Positions 1-10,134 of a stretch of DNA of 64,000 nt are shown piece after piece. The notes beneath the pieces were generated by a model. The model searched no databases and had not been told where the DNA came from. It worked only from the letters and a program-made list of their open reading frames with translations. The stretch's first letter is position 1, and every line of letters begins with the position of its first letter. The translations under genes were made by a program, and so were the position numbers. The stretch comes from Hyphomonas atlantica corrig. (GTDB lineage Bacteria; Pseudomonadota; Alphaproteobacteria; Caulobacterales; Hyphomonadaceae). The stretch covers positions 36,949-100,948 of the forward strand of contig NZ_AWFH01000005.1 in the NCBI RefSeq assembly GCF_000682715.1, in the 5' to 3' direction.

Positions 1-558
1 CATCACCTCCGTCTGAAAGCGTTCGTCATTGCCGCCTGCCAGGAAGGGGAGGGCGTCGGAAATCGCTTTGACGAGTGGATCAAACCAGTCGTGATCTGCT
101 TTTGAAAAATCGGAGAGAACGTAGGGCATGACGCGCGATTTGTCGCCGGGATGCCCGACCCCAATGCGGACGCGTCGGAAATTTTCACCGAAATGGGCGA
201 TCATTGACCGGATGCCGTTATTTCCTGAATGACCACCGCCTTGCTTCAGGCGCAGGCGTCCGGGGGCAAGATCGATCTCGTCATGCAGAACCACAATGTC
301 ATCCGCAGACAGCTTGTAGAACTGGGCGACCTTTGACAGCGCGCGCCCGGTTTCGTTGTAGAAGGTCTGGGGTTTGACGAGCAGCGTTTTTACGCGGTCC
401 GGACCGACAAAGCCTTCTGCGATCTCGCTTTCAAATTTGGAGCGCCAAGGCTGGAACCCGTAGGCGGCATGGATCTCGTCCAAAACGAGAAAACCGGCAT
501 TGTGCCGGTTCTTCGCATACTTTTCGCCTGGATTTCCCTGACCGGAAAGAATGAGCAC
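1..558 (-). CDS. pth: Peptidyl-tRNA hydrolase (3' end cut by window)
   Basis: Releases peptides from prematurely dissociated peptidyl-tRNA in the cytoplasm. The translation starts with an LILSGQGNPG loop, followed by the RHNAG motif with the catalytic His, then VLHDEIDL with the conserved Asp, then GGHSGNNGIRS with the substrate-binding Asn. I chose the GTG at 556-558 because GGAGG lies about 7 nt upstream and family proteins start just before this loop. The reading frame is still open at position 1, so the C-terminus is missing. It follows rplY in the same direction, a very common bacterial arrangement. Confidence 0.93.
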   Translation of the reverse strand, partial: MLILSGQGNPGEKYAKNRHNAGFLVLDEIHAAYGFQPWRSKFESEIAEGFVGPDRVKTLLVKPQTFYNETGRALSKVAQFYKLSADDIVVLHDEIDLAPGRLRLKQGGGHSGNNGIRSMIAHFGENFRRVRIGVGHPGDKSRVMPYVLSDFSKADHDWFDPLVKAISDALPFLAGGNDERFQTEVM

Positions 559-644
559 GATGGGGCCTCCCTCTTCCGAATTAGCAGGGTCTGGCTGTGT
601 GCCCAGCCCCAGAAGGCCGGACACACGGGACCAAATCGCCTGGA

Positions 645-1292
645 TCAGTCTTCAGACTCTTCGCTGGCTTCGGCAGCTTCACCGTCTGCCTCATCACCTT
701 CTTCGTCGGTGGTTGCTGCGGCTGCTGTGCGGCCAGCAATGGTCGCGATGGTGAAGTCACGGTCGGTGATGGTCGGTTCCGCATCGCCCGGCAGGTTGAT
801 GTCGGAGATCTTTACGTTGTCGCCGATTTCGAGCGCGGATACGTCAGCTTCAAGCGACTCCGGAATGTTGCCGGCAGGTACGAGCAGTTCGACGGTGTGG
901 CGCACAACGTTGAGTGTGCCACCTTTTTTGAGGCCTGGAGAGACTTCCTCGCCCACGAAGTGAACCTGGACTTCCACCTTGATCTTCTGGTCGCGGCTGA
1001 CGCGGAACAGGTCAACGTGCATCGGCTGGTCGGAAACCGGGTGCATCTGGATGGCTTGCGGGATAACGAGTTGCTTTTCGCCTTTGTGGACGAGCGTTGC
1101 GGTCGAGGACAGGAAATGGCCCGTCTCGATGGCTTTCAGCACTTCGTTGCGCTTCAGGGAGATCGCAACCGGATCTTCGCCGCCGCCATAGAGAACGCCT
1201 GGGACGAGGCCTTCGCGGCGCGCTGCGCGGGAACCGCCTGTGCCGGTGCGCTCGCGCAATTCGACGTTAAAGGAGATGTTTGATTTGGACAT
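645..1292 (-). CDS. rplY: 50S ribosomal protein L25/general stress protein Ctc
   Basis: Binds 5S rRNA in the large ribosomal subunit. The 215-aa protein is the long TL5/Ctc form: an N-terminal L25 domain (residues about 5-95, with GSRAARREGLVPGVLYGG), a C-terminal beta domain (about 100-185), and an acidic Ala/Glu tail of about 30 residues. The E. coli protein has only the first domain; the long form is usual in alphaproteobacteria. It lies 86 nt upstream of pth and is probably co-transcribed with it. Confidence 0.95.
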   Translation of the reverse strand: MSKSNISFNVELRERTGTGGSRAARREGLVPGVLYGGGEDPVAISLKRNEVLKAIETGHFLSSTATLVHKGEKQLVIPQAIQMHPVSDQPMHVDLFRVSRDQKIKVEVQVHFVGEEVSPGLKKGGTLNVVRHTVELLVPAGNIPESLEADVSALEIGDNVKISDINLPGDAEPTITDRDFTIATIAGRTAAAATTDEEGDEADGEAAEASEESED

Positions 1293-1557
1293 GGGTTTTC
1301 CTTTCGCCCTCGACTCCGCCTCTCATTTTCCGTTGATGAGGTAAGAAGCTGACACGCACGGCCTTGCGCCGCCGTTTCTGAAGGCGCGCGGATAGCCCAT
1401 AAGGCCAGTAATGGCAAGGCTTCAGCGGCATGTGCGGCAAGGAGGCAGGTTTGAACGTTGCCTTCAGCACGGTTTCCGAAAATCCCTTTATCAATTCACA
1501 GCATTCGTGCAGCTTGGTTGTAACAAGGGCTGCGCAGACGGCCAGGGAGGAAAATCC

Positions 1558-1824
1558 ATGTCTCAATTGCCGACAGAGGTCGACAAGAAAGGGTATTGGC
1601 GTGCTGTGGTCCGCCTGACCCTCAGCCTGCTCGTGATTTGGTTCGCCGTCTCGTACGGGGCTGGCATCCTGTTTCGCGATCTGCTCGACAATTTCTCGAT
1701 TGGCGGCGCGCCGCTCGGCTTTTGGTTCGCGCAAAATGGGGCAATCTATGTCTTCGTCGTGCTCATCTTTTATTATTGCCGCGCAATGAACCGCCTCGAA
1801 AAGAAGTACGGCGTGGGGGTATAA
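1558..1824 (+). CDS. DUF4212 small subunit of a sodium:solute symporter
   Basis: Small membrane protein of 88 aa with two hydrophobic segments (about residues 15-38 and 50-75), matching the DUF4212 family. These proteins are encoded directly before VC_2705-type solute:sodium symporters and are thought to be their partner subunit. The ATG at 1558 follows GGGAGG and gives the usual family length; the longer frame from 1411 adds a non-conserved leader. Only 3 nt separate it from the symporter, so the two are almost certainly translationally coupled. Confidence 0.85.
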   Translation: MSQLPTEVDKKGYWRAVVRLTLSLLVIWFAVSYGAGILFRDLLDNFSIGGAPLGFWFAQNGAIYVFVVLIFYYCRAMNRLEKKYGVGV

Positions 1825-1827
1825 ACG

Positions 1828-3594
1828 GTGGGGTTGGATTTCTGGACGTACTTCTGGGTGGTCGGCACTTTCGGCACCTATATCGCCATCGCCTTGTGGG
1901 CACGGGCGGGATCAACGAATGATTTCTATGTCGCCGGCCATGATGTGCATCCGACCGTGAATGGAATGGCAACGGCGGCAGACTGGATGTCCGCCGCGTC
2001 CTTCTTGTCGATGGCGGGACTGATCGCATTCCTGGGGTATGGCGGCTCAGTCTACCTGATGGGGTGGACCGGCGGGTTCGTCCTGCTCGCCCTGTTGCTT
2101 GCGCCATTCCTGAGGGAGTTCGGCAAGTTCACCGTGCCGGATTTCGTAGGTGACCGCTATTACTCGACCGCGGCGCGTCTGATCGCTGTGATCTGCGCGC
2201 TTTTCGTCTCGTTTACCTATATCGCCGGGCAGATGAAGGGGGTGGGGGTCGCCTTCTCCGGCTTCCTCGGCGTCGAGTTCAACACTGGCATCATGGTGGG
2301 GATGGCGATCGTGTTCGTCTATGCCGTGCTCGGCGGCATGAAGGGCATCACCTACACACAGGTGGCGCAATATTGTGTGATGATCTTCGCCTATACCGTT
2401 CCGGCGATCTTCATCTCTCTCATCATCACCGGAAATCCCGTGCCGCAATTGGGGTTCATTTCGAACGTGCGTGGGGAAGATGTGGCCATGCTGGAGAAGT
2501 TGAACACGGTGGTTCAGGATCTCGGGTTTCAGGAATACACGCAAACCAACAAAACGATGATCGACATGTTCGCCATCACAGGCGCGCTGATGTTCGGAAC
2601 GGCAGGGCTACCGCATGTCATCATACGCTTCTTCACCGTTTCCAGTCCTCGCGCTGCGCGCGTGTCTGCGGGGTGGGCACTGGTCTTCATTGCCCTGCTT
2701 TATACAACGGCGCCAGCGGTGGCTTCTTTCGCGCGACTGAACTTCATCGATACCGTCAACGAGTCGACCTATGTCGCGGACGATGCAGATTATGTCGCCG
2801 AAGCTGCGGAGATCGTTGCGGAAGGCGGAAAACCAATTCCCGAATGGTTCAAGGATTGGGAAAGAACCGGTTTGCTCGGTGTTGAGGACAAGAATGGCGA
2901 CGGCGTCATCCAGTATCGAGCGGGTGACGAGAACGAAGTGACGAAACTGGATCGCGACATCTTCGTGATGGCCAATCCGTCCATCGCCAATCTTCCGGAC
3001 TGGGTGATTGGCCTGGTTGTGGCGGGTGGTTTGGCGGCAGCGCTGTCTACTGCGGCAGGTCTGTTGATGGTGATTTCGTCATCCATCTCGCATGATCTGT
3101 GTCGGCGGACCTTCTTCACCAGCATGTCCGACAAGGATGAGTTGCGGGTCGCCAGGGCATCGGCGGCGGGTGCAGTCATCCTGGCCGGAATCATGGGGAT
3201 GAACACTGCCAAGCTCGGCTTTGTTGCGCAGGTTGTGGCTTTCGCCTTCGGGCTGGCGGCTGCATCGCTGTTTCCCGTTATCGTGCTGGGAATCTTCTGG
3301 AAGCGCATGAACCGGGAAGGGGCAATCGCCTCCATGCTCACCGGGCTCGTCTCCACGTTCAGCTATATCTATTATTTCAAGTTCGTGGACACGGATCCTG
3401 TAAATTGGTGGTTCGGCGTGTCGCCTGAAGGGATCGGCTTCCTGTTCATGTTTGTTTCGCTGACCGTGGGCGTCGTCGTCGCTCTGTTTACACCAGCGCC
3501 TCCACAGGAGGTTCAGGATCTGGTCGAGGACATCCGCGTGCCGGGGACTCGCAGGCCGCATGGCGCGGGAGATGCGGCCCAGATGCCGAGCTGA
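1828..3594 (+). CDS. VC_2705-type sodium/solute symporter (acetate permease-like)
   Basis: Inner-membrane symporter of the SSS family (588 aa, about 13 hydrophobic segments), near ActP. The start is GTG at 1828, 3 nt after the DUF4212 stop. A hydrophilic insert around residues 320-385 carries DKNGDGVIQ (about residue 353), which resembles a calcium-binding EF-hand loop without the usual Glu at position 12. Because acs follows 120 nt downstream on the same strand, the likely substrate is acetate or another short carboxylate. The substrate is inferred from context only. Confidence 0.85.
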   Translation: MGLDFWTYFWVVGTFGTYIAIALWARAGSTNDFYVAGHDVHPTVNGMATAADWMSAASFLSMAGLIAFLGYGGSVYLMGWTGGFVLLALLLAPFLREFGKFTVPDFVGDRYYSTAARLIAVICALFVSFTYIAGQMKGVGVAFSGFLGVEFNTGIMVGMAIVFVYAVLGGMKGITYTQVAQYCVMIFAYTVPAIFISLIITGNPVPQLGFISNVRGEDVAMLEKLNTVVQDLGFQEYTQTNKTMIDMFAITGALMFGTAGLPHVIIRFFTVSSPRAARVSAGWALVFIALLYTTAPAVASFARLNFIDTVNESTYVADDADYVAEAAEIVAEGGKPIPEWFKDWERTGLLGVEDKNGDGVIQYRAGDENEVTKLDRDIFVMANPSIANLPDWVIGLVVAGGLAAALSTAAGLLMVISSSISHDLCRRTFFTSMSDKDELRVARASAAGAVILAGIMGMNTAKLGFVAQVVAFAFGLAAASLFPVIVLGIFWKRMNREGAIASMLTGLVSTFSYIYYFKFVDTDPVNWWFGVSPEGIGFLFMFVSLTVGVVVALFTPAPPQEVQDLVEDIRVPGTRRPHGAGDAAQMPS

Positions 3595-3714
3595 CCAAGC
3601 TGAAATTTTGGAAAGTCCCCGGGTTTTCCCAAATCTGGATGTTGACGTTGATGCGAGGGGGCGCATCATCGCGGCGATAAGCGTATGCAGGAAACAACAG
3701 ACCAAGAGGCGTTC

Positions 3715-5661
3715 ATGACCGAAACAGCGAAAACCTATCCGGTACCTGCAGAGTTTGCAGCCAAGGCAAACCTGACTCCGGACAAGTATCGCGAGATGTA
3801 TGAGGCATCGATCGCGGACCCGGAAGCATTCTGGGGCGAGCACGGCAAGCGGCTCGACTGGATCAAACCCTATACGGTCGTGAAGGATGTCTCGTGGGAG
3901 ACGGGCGATTTGTACGTGAAGTGGTATTCGGATGGCGTTCTGAATGTGTCTGCCAATTGCCTGGACCGGCACCTTGAAACTCGCGGGGATAAGGTTGCGC
4001 TCATCTGGGAGGGGGATGAGCCCGGCATGACGCACAAGATGACCTACCGCCAGCTTCACACGGCGGTGTGCAAGTTCGCCAATGTGCTCAAGAAGCTGGG
4101 CGTGCAGAAGGGCGACCGGGTCACGATCTACATGCCCATGATCCTGGAGGCGACATACGCCATGCTCGCTTGCGCGCGCATCGGGGCGGTCCACTCCGTT
4201 GTCTTTGGTGGCTTTAGCCCGGAAGCCTTGGCCGGGCGGATCACGGATTGTGAATCAAAGTTCCTGATCACCGCAGATGAGGGCGTGCGCGGCGGCCGGA
4301 AAGTGCCGCTGAAGGTCAACGCGGACAAGGCTGCAGAGATTGCAGGCGGCATGGTCGAGAAGATGTTGGTGGTCAAGCGCACGGGCGCAAAGGTCGGCAT
4401 GAAAGCAGGCCGCGATCATTGGCTGCACGAGGCCGCGGAAGGCATTTCTTCGGATTGCCCGCCAGAGCCGATGAACGCCGAAGACCCGCTATTCATTCTT
4501 TACACGTCGGGGTCCACTGGAAAGCCCAAGGGCGTGTTGCACACGACCGGTGGGTATCTGGTCTGGGCTTCGATGACGCACGAATATGTCTTTGACCTGA
4601 AAGAGGACGACGTGTTCTGGTGCTCGGCCGATGTCGGTTGGGTGACTGGTCACACTTATATCGTGTACGGACCGCTTGCGAATGGCGCGACCAGCCTCGT
4701 CTTCGAAGGCGTGCCGACCTATCCCGACGCGTCACGTTTCTGGCAGGTGTGTGACGAACAGAACGTTACGATCTTTTACACCGCGCCGACTGCTATCCGC
4801 GCGCTGATGCGAGAAGGCGAGGAGCCGGTCAACAAGACGTCACGCAAATCCATCCGATTGTTGGGGACCGTCGGCGAGCCGATCAACCCCGAAGCCTGGG
4901 AATGGTACTTTCATGTTGTCGGTGAGCAGCGATGCCCCATCGTGGATACGTGGTGGCAGACCGAGACCGGCGGTACGATGATTGTCCCCTTGCCGGGCAC
5001 AACGGATATGAAGCCGGGAGCCGGCAGCCACCCATTCTTCGGTATCAAGCCTGTTTTGGTCGATGCGGACGGAACCGAGCTGCAGGGGGCGGCTGATGGA
5101 AATCTGCTGATCACGGACAGTTGGCCAGGGCAAATGCGCACTGTTTATGGGGATCATCAGCGCTTCATCGATACTTACTTTACTGCTTATCCCGGAACCT
5201 ATTTCACGGGCGATGGCTGTCGACGGGATGAGGATGGATTCTACTGGATCACCGGACGCGTGGATGATGTGATCAATGTGTCAGGTCACCGGATGGGGAC
5301 TGCTGAAGTCGAAAGCGCGCTCGTCAGTCATGATGCGGTCGCGGAAGCTGCTGTTGTAGGCTACCCCCATGATGTGAAGGGGCAGGGCATTTATGCCTAT
5401 GTCACCCTACGCCAGGGAGTTGATGTCGACGACGCGCTGGTAAAAAACCTGATTCAGCATGTGCGCCAGGAGATTGGCCCGATTGCGAGCCCGGATTTGA
5501 TTCAGATTGCTCCGGGTCTGCCGAAGACGCGCTCCGGCAAGATCATGCGACGTATCCTGCGCAAGATTGCCGAGAATGAGTATTCGAACCTTGGGGATAC
5601 ATCGACGCTGGCTGAACCCGAAGTGGTAGATGATCTGATCGAGAACCGGCAGAATCGCTAG
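3715..5661 (+). CDS. acs: Acetyl-CoA synthetase
   Basis: Converts acetate, ATP and CoA to acetyl-CoA via acetyl-AMP. The 648-aa length is typical. Visible motifs are the AMP-binding P-loop [11 protein letters not shown], the WWQTETGG motif, [17 protein letters not shown], and the C-terminal [11 protein letters not shown], whose Lys is the residue acetylated for control in this family. I placed the start at the ATG at 3715, which has AGAGG just upstream; a longer frame from 3685 adds ten non-conserved residues. With the preceding symporter it forms an acetate scavenging set. Confidence 0.95.
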   Translation: MTETAKTYPVPAEFAAKANLTPDKYREMYEASIADPEAFWGEHGKRLDWIKPYTVVKDVSWETGDLYVKWYSDGVLNVSANCLDRHLETRGDKVALIWEGDEPGMTHKMTYRQLHTAVCKFANVLKKLGVQKGDRVTIYMPMILEATYAMLACARIGAVHSVVFGGFSPEALAGRITDCESKFLITADEGVRGGRKVPLKVNADKAAEIAGGMVEKMLVVKRTGAKVGMKAGRDHWLHEAAEGISSDCPPEPMNAEDPLFILYTSGSTGKPKGVLHTTGGYLVWASMTHEYVFDLKEDDVFWCSADVGWVTGHTYIVYGPLANGATSLVFEGVPTYPDASRFWQVCDEQNVTIFYTAPTAIRALMREGEEPVNKTSRKSIRLLGTVGEPINPEAWEWYFHVVGEQRCPIVDTWWQTETGGTMIVPLPGTTDMKPGAGSHPFFGIKPVLVDADGTELQGAADGNLLITDSWPGQMRTVYGDHQRFIDTYFTAYPGTYFTGDGCRRDEDGFYWITGRVDDVINVSGHRMGTAEVESALVSHDAVAEAAVVGYPHDVKGQGIYAYVTLRQGVDVDDALVKNLIQHVRQEIGPIASPDLIQIAPGLPKTRSGKIMRRILRKIAENEYSNLGDTSTLAEPEVVDDLIENRQNR

Positions 5662-5664
5662 GGG

Positions 5665-7269
5665 CTAGATTGCGGGAAGGTCGACCACGAAACGCGCGCC
5701 GCCCTCGGCGCGGTTTTCGGCCCAGACTTTCCCGCGATGCGTCGTCACGATCTGCTGCACAATGGAGAGGCCCAGTCCGGAATTGTTGCCAAACGCGGTT
5801 CCGGCGGGGCGATCCGTATAGAAGCGACTGAAAATCTTTTCGAGCTTGTCTTCCGGAATGCCCGGGCCGCTGTCCTCAACCATGATGCGGGCGATGGTTT
5901 GTGGGCCATCATTGCTCTGGTCGACGATGACGAACACTTCGCCGCCTTCTGGAGAGAATGAGCGCGCATTGTCGATCAGGTTTCGGACGACCTGGCCCAG
6001 TGGGCCATCACGACCGCGCACGAGAAGCCGCGCACCCATCGTATCGTCGCGGAATTCGACATGGACCGACCGATCATCCCGGCCGAGCCCCTCATAGGTC
6101 TGCACGACGTGGTGCACGAAACCGGCAATATCCATTTGCTCGGTCGGTACGCGCGTCATTTCAGCTTCGAGGCGGGACGCGTTTGAAATGTCTGTAATCA
6201 GACGGTCAAGGCGCTTCACGTCTTGTGCAATCACTTGGCGGAGCCGTTCCAGAGCGACAGGATCGTCCTGAACCCGTTCGGCTGTTTCAACAGCGGACCG
6301 AATTGAAGTGAGAGGATTCTTCAGTTCGTGCGCCACGTCCGCTGCGAATTGTTCGTTGGCCTGAATGCGTTCCAGAAGCGCTTCGGTCATGTTTTGCATG
6401 GACTCGGCGAGATTGCCGATTTCGTCTTTGCGACTATTGAGCGCCGGGATATCGATACTGTCAGATGTTCCGGCCTTGATACGGTCAGCCGCCACTGAAA
6501 GCCGGCGCAAGGGGCGCGCGATTCCGAGCGTCAAAAGAACGGATGTGATAAACGCGACAAGTACGGCTACGCCAATGAACGGGATCAGGGCGGCGCGTTC
6601 AGACCGTATGATTTCGTCGATATCATTTGATTCCAGCGTCAGTACTCCGACAACGGCGGACACTCGCTGGATCGGCATTGAGACCGAGATGATGCGCTGA
6701 CCACGATCCGAAAAACGCTGGCTGGCGGCTTCTTGTCCGCGGACGGCAATCTCGAATTCCTCTTCAAAGCTCTGGGCAACCAACGCTTCGGAGCTGCGCC
6801 GTGGCATGATCGGGCCGAGCGTGTCACTTGCCCATTCCGAGAGGCTCGCGCCGAGCCGGGCAAAATCGCTTGGTTCCTGCAATGGAGGCAGGGCGTCGAT
6901 ATCTACGCGTTCGGAAAGATAGAAGCTGTCGCCAACCAATTCGCCGTCCGGCGTATAGATGCGGGCGCGAACTCGTTCAGGCAGGTTCAGCCGGACAATT
7001 GTCTGCCGGGCAGCTTCGACGTCCAGCAGGGGCGCAGGTGTCGTGGCATCGTCGCCCAGAAGACTCGTAAAGATTTGCGCCTGCGCGACAAGATCCTGCT
7101 TCTTGGAGACGACAAAACCGGCGCGCATTTCATTCAGAACCATCGCGCCGATGATGAGGATGGCAAGGCCGGCCAGGTTGGACGCGAAGATCAGCCGGGC
7201 GATGCGCGAACCGAATACTTTCGATCCATGCCGCGCGATCGCTTTACGACTGACTTTACCGTTCGCCAT
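5665..7269 (-). CDS. chvG: ChvG-like sensor histidine kinase
   Basis: Membrane sensor kinase of 534 aa. Order of parts: N-terminal TM (about 25-48), a periplasmic sensing domain, a second TM (about 225-250), HAMP, HisKA with the phospho-acceptor His in FAADVAHELKNPLTS (about residue 315), then the ATPase domain with an N box (VVRNLIDNA) and G boxes (DSGPGIP, GLGLSIV). The layout matches ChvG/ExoS, which respond to acid and envelope stress in alphaproteobacteria. The likely partner, the ChvI-like regulator at 8907-9599, is about 1.6 kb away rather than adjacent. It is convergent with acs, 3 nt apart. Confidence 0.8.
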   Translation of the reverse strand: MANGKVSRKAIARHGSKVFGSRIARLIFASNLAGLAILIIGAMVLNEMRAGFVVSKKQDLVAQAQIFTSLLGDDATTPAPLLDVEAARQTIVRLNLPERVRARIYTPDGELVGDSFYLSERVDIDALPPLQEPSDFARLGASLSEWASDTLGPIMPRRSSEALVAQSFEEEFEIAVRGQEAASQRFSDRGQRIISVSMPIQRVSAVVGVLTLESNDIDEIIRSERAALIPFIGVAVLVAFITSVLLTLGIARPLRRLSVAADRIKAGTSDSIDIPALNSRKDEIGNLAESMQNMTEALLERIQANEQFAADVAHELKNPLTSIRSAVETAERVQDDPVALERLRQVIAQDVKRLDRLITDISNASRLEAEMTRVPTEQMDIAGFVHHVVQTYEGLGRDDRSVHVEFRDDTMGARLLVRGRDGPLGQVVRNLIDNARSFSPEGGEVFVIVDQSNDGPQTIARIMVEDSGPGIPEDKLEKIFSRFYTDRPAGTAFGNNSGLGLSIVQQIVTTHRGKVWAENRAEGGARFVVDLPAI

Positions 7270-7297
7270 CCTGGCCTGCCTGACTGCGTGCCTTCGA

Positions 7298-7762
7298 TCA
7301 GGCGTCCGCAGCGACTTTCATGCTGACGATCTGGTCGGGATTGCGCGGTGGCTCGCCCTTGGCCAGTTGATCAACGACATCCATGCCTTCGGTTACCTGA
7401 CCCCAGACAGTGTATTGGCGGTCGAGGAAGCGGGCGTCGTCAAAGCAGATAAAGAACTGGCTGTTGGCCGAATGGGGCGCAGATGTGCGCGCCATGGAGC
7501 ATGTTCCCCGGACGTGTGGCTCTGCGTTGAATTCGGCTTTCAGGTCCGGTTTGGACGATCCGCCCATGCCCGTGCCTTGTGGGCAACCGACCTGTGCCAT
7601 GAAGCCGTCAATAACGCGGTGGAAGATGATGCCGTCATAGAATCCTTCGCGCGCCAGTTCCTTGATGCGCTCGACGTGACCGGGGGCCAGGTCTGGGCGA
7701 AGCTCAATCTTCACCGATCCTTTTGAGGTTTCGAGAAGCAGGGTGTTTTCCGGGTCTGCCAT
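7298..7762 (-). CDS. Cyclophilin-type peptidyl-prolyl cis-trans isomerase
   Basis: Cytoplasmic proline isomerase of 154 aa with no signal peptide. Family motifs are FHRVIDGFMAQVGCPQGTGMGG, split here as FHRVIDGFM then QVGCPQGTG, followed by MARTSAPHSANSQFFIC and the Trp in YTVWGQVTEGMDVV. The Arg of FHRV and the Phe of FFIC belong to the active site. It lies 28 nt upstream of the kinase gene and may share its transcript. Confidence 0.92.
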   Translation of the reverse strand: MADPENTLLLETSKGSVKIELRPDLAPGHVERIKELAREGFYDGIIFHRVIDGFMAQVGCPQGTGMGGSSKPDLKAEFNAEPHVRGTCSMARTSAPHSANSQFFICFDDARFLDRQYTVWGQVTEGMDVVDQLAKGEPPRNPDQIVSMKVAADA

Positions 7763-7872
7763 GAAGTTATCCTATTGCTTGTGCTAATCTGAAGTCTGGC
7801 TATTGAATGATGGAGGGAACGGCAAGTGGTCGACGCATTTTAGAAGTGTCGCCAAGCCTCGGGAGTGTAGAC

Positions 7873-8352
7873 ATGTTTGCGCCCATCACATCTTTGATCC
7901 TTGTTTCAATCCTGGTCGCGCTGGGAGTGTTGCATCTTCTGTGGGCGCTGGGCAGCAGTTTTCCCTGCGCAAATGAACAGGCGCTGGCGCGCGCTGTTGT
8001 TGGGCGTAGAGGCATCACGAAAATGCCGTCTTCGCTGTCTTGTGCCGGCGTTGCGTTCTGTTTGTTTGCGGCGGCAGTGCTGGCGGGTCTGCTCGGCGGA
8101 CATGTGTTCGCTACGGAATTGCTGTTCTTGCACAAGGCGGCGCTGGCGCTGGCGGGACTGGCGGCTGCGCTCGTGTTTCTGGGGCGAGGAATTATTGGCG
8201 TGTTGCCAGCTTTTGAACGGTCAGCGCCAGAATTGCCATTCCTGAGCCTGAACCGCCGCGTATATTCGCCTCTGAGTTTCCTGATCGGATTGGGCTTTCT
8301 ATTGCTGGTCATCAGCTTGCCGAACTGGAGTTGGCGGTTCGGGGGCGGCTGA
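7873..8352 (+). CDS. DUF3995 membrane protein
   Basis: Small integral membrane protein (159 aa) with four hydrophobic segments. The opening LILVSILVALGVLHLLWALG matches DUF3995 proteins, which have no established function. The ATG at 7873 has GGGAG upstream and gives the family N-terminus; a frame from 7807 adds 22 unrelated residues. Its last 41 nt overlap, in the opposite direction, the end of the hydrolase gene that follows. Confidence 0.7.
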   Translation: MFAPITSLILVSILVALGVLHLLWALGSSFPCANEQALARAVVGRRGITKMPSSLSCAGVAFCLFAAAVLAGLLGGHVFATELLFLHKAALALAGLAAALVFLGRGIIGVLPAFERSAPELPFLSLNRRVYSPLSFLIGLGFLLLVISLPNWSWRFGGG

Positions 8353-8935
8353 AACGGTCTCTAAGTTGATTGATGTAATCTATCGCAGACAATCCGTTGT
8401 CATCCGGGGAGGCCATCATTTGCGCAAATGCAAAATGGTTCAGGTCGGCGACGATTTGAGTGTGCGCAATTGCAAGGCGCCGGTGCAGTGTGCCCCCGAT
8501 CCACTGGCCGAGATCTTTCACGCTGTCTGACTGGTTTGGGCGGGTTGGCCGCGCATCGACATGGATGATGTGCCTGGCGTTACGCGGTGTCGGTGGCGGA
8601 TTGAGCCGCGATTTGGGAACAGGGTCCACACAGACAAGCAGGTCAACAAATTCGGGGTTGAGAGACCTCAGCACCCGTAACGCCGTGTCGCCGCCCCAGC
8701 TATGGCCGATCAATACCAGTCGGCGTCCAGCGGCGACCGCCTGACGTGCGCACTTCAGGCATCGGTGGGGGGCGTAGTGCGGGAAATAATGCGCCTTGCG
8801 ATGTGCATCATGCGCAAACATACGTTGCCGGGTTTCAGCAAAGGTCGCGACGAGGCGCGTGCGGGTATCGCCCGCCCCGCCAATATAAATTTCGGTAACG
8901 CCGAGTCTATTCAGTGTAGCGGTAGCCGACGCCAT
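8312..8935 (-). CDS. Alpha/beta hydrolase-like protein
   Basis: Protein of about 207 aa with the nucleophile-elbow motif [13 protein letters not shown], a candidate catalytic Asp in VDPVP and a late His in DLNHFAFA, all in the order of an alpha/beta hydrolase triad. The substrate is unknown; the short length resembles small lipase-like hydrolases. The ATG at 8935 lies inside the 3' end of the ChvI-like gene (29-nt overlap), so translation is probably coupled to it. A start nearer 8914 is possible. Confidence 0.65.
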   Translation of the reverse strand: MASATATLNRLGVTEIYIGGAGDTRTRLVATFAETRQRMFAHDAHRKAHYFPHYAPHRCLKCARQAVAAGRRLVLIGHSWGGDTALRVLRSLNPEFVDLLVCVDPVPKSRLNPPPTPRNARHIIHVDARPTRPNQSDSVKDLGQWIGGTLHRRLAIAHTQIVADLNHFAFAQMMASPDDNGLSAIDYINQLRDRFSRPRTANSSSAS

Positions 8936-9599
8936 AGAGGGTCTCGATCGCATCGAATTCATCGGTCACTTCGCGGAACTTCTTGCGAAGGCGCTTGATG
9001 TGGCTGTCGATGGTACGGTCGTCGACGTAGATCTGGTCGTCATAGGCGGCGTCCATCAGTTGGTCGCGGCTTTTCACGTATCCAGGGCGCTGGGCCAAGG
9101 CTTGCAGGATCAAGAATTCGGTGACCGTCAGGCGGACAGGATGGCCATCCCATGTGCAGGCATGACGGTTTGGGTCGAGTGTCAGTTTCCCGCGGACGAT
9201 CGGCTTCTGATCGCCTTCTTCCGTGCCTGCAACGCCACCGCGCGCGCGGCGCAGCACCGCTTTCACGCGTTCGGCCAGCAGACGATTGGAGCAGGGCTTG
9301 CGCACAAAATCGTCGGCGCCGATGTTGAAGCCGATGACCTCGTCGATTTCCTCATCCTTGGAGGTCAGGAAGATGACGGGCAATTCCGACGTCTGGCGCA
9401 GGCGGCGCAGCAGTTCCATGCCGTCCATACGTGGCATCTTCACATCCAGAATGGCAATATCTGGCGGTGTTTCGGTCAATGCGGGCAGGGCGGCTTCACC
9501 ATCATGATAGGTGCGGACATTGTAGCCTTCGGCCTCGAAAAAGATCTTCAGAGACGCAACGATGTTTTCGTCGTCATCCACCAGTGCCAAAGTCGTCAT
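8907..9599 (-). CDS. chvI: ChvI-like response regulator
   Basis: OmpR/PhoB-class regulator of 230 aa. The receiver domain (1-120) has acidic DDDE, the phospho-acceptor Asp in [12 protein letters not shown], the Thr/Ser in FLTSKD and Lys in VRKPCS. The winged-helix domain (135-230) has the [14 protein letters not shown] recognition helix and ends with GVGYRYTE. The [14 protein letters not shown] pattern resembles ChvI. The ATG at 9599 follows GAAGGA and starts directly at the receiver domain; a longer frame from 9683 adds 28 unlikely residues. Its expected kinase is encoded at 5665-7269. Confidence 0.85.
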   Translation of the reverse strand: MTTLALVDDDENIVASLKIFFEAEGYNVRTYHDGEAALPALTETPPDIAILDVKMPRMDGMELLRRLRQTSELPVIFLTSKDEEIDEVIGFNIGADDFVRKPCSNRLLAERVKAVLRRARGGVAGTEEGDQKPIVRGKLTLDPNRHACTWDGHPVRLTVTEFLILQALAQRPGYVKSRDQLMDAAYDDQIYVDDRTIDSHIKRLRKKFREVTDEFDAIETLYGVGYRYTE

Positions 9600-9648
9600 C
9601 GGTCTATCCTTCTCAGCCACAGCATATCCGCGCGCGGGATCTGGCCGT

Positions 9649-9754
9649 CTCACATTACGGTGTTCAAACATGGTTCGCGTCACGGCAAAAGCCCTCCTTC
9701 ATCGCAATTGCAATGAAATCAAGGGATCAAGGCATCCGCGAGCTCACATTACGG
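9649..9754. repeat. Two 12-nt direct repeats upstream of chvI
   Basis: The sequence CTCACATTACGG occurs exactly at 9649-9660 and again at 9743-9754, 94 bp apart, in the intergenic space upstream of the ChvI-like gene and just past the HxlR stop codon. Both copies face the same way. They could be binding sites for an OmpR-type regulator, but I know of no matching consensus. Confidence 0.5.
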
Positions 9755-9758
9755 CAAT

Positions 9759-10115
9759 TTAAGGGATATTGGTCGCTGGTTCTGGCGCGGCGAATACGTG
9801 CTCTTCGCCCCATTCTTTCAGAGCATTCAGGATAGGTCGCAATGTTTCGCCTTTTGTCGTCAGGCTGTATTCGACCTTCGGAGGCACCACCGGATAGACT
9901 TCGCGGTGGACTAGACCGGCATCTTCTAGCTCGCGCAGTTGCTTGGTAAGCATGCGCTGGGTGACGTTGCCGACATCGCGCTGCAGCTCGTTGAAACGCT
10001 TCACACCATCCAGCAGATGGAACAGCGTCACACCCTTCCATTTTCCGCCGATCACTTCCAGGGCCGCCTCGACCGGGCAGCCAGCGGAACAGTCATATTT
10101 TTCGAAGCGGGTCAT
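9759..10115 (-). CDS. HxlR-family transcriptional regulator
   Basis: DNA-binding protein of 118 aa with a winged-helix core ([13 protein letters not shown], then [24 protein letters not shown]). The N-terminus carries two cysteines, [10 protein letters not shown], at the position where redox-sensing relatives such as YodB and HypR have their reactive Cys. It is divergent from the cupin and nitroreductase genes and probably controls them in response to electrophiles or quinones; that role is inferred from family and context. Confidence 0.88.
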   Translation of the reverse strand: MTRFEKYDCSAGCPVEAALEVIGGKWKGVTLFHLLDGVKRFNELQRDVGNVTQRMLTKQLRELEDAGLVHREVYPVVPPKVEYSLTTKGETLRPILNALKEWGEEHVFAAPEPATNIP

Positions 10116-10134
10116 GTCTTACAGTATACTTTCT

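Noticed and set aside
597..1283. 228-aa plus-strand frame across rplY
   Set aside because: Antisense to a clear rplY; no conserved motif. A GC-rich shadow.
3079..4194. 371-aa minus-strand frame between the symporter and acs
   Set aside because: Antisense to two clear genes and rich in His/Arg; shadow.
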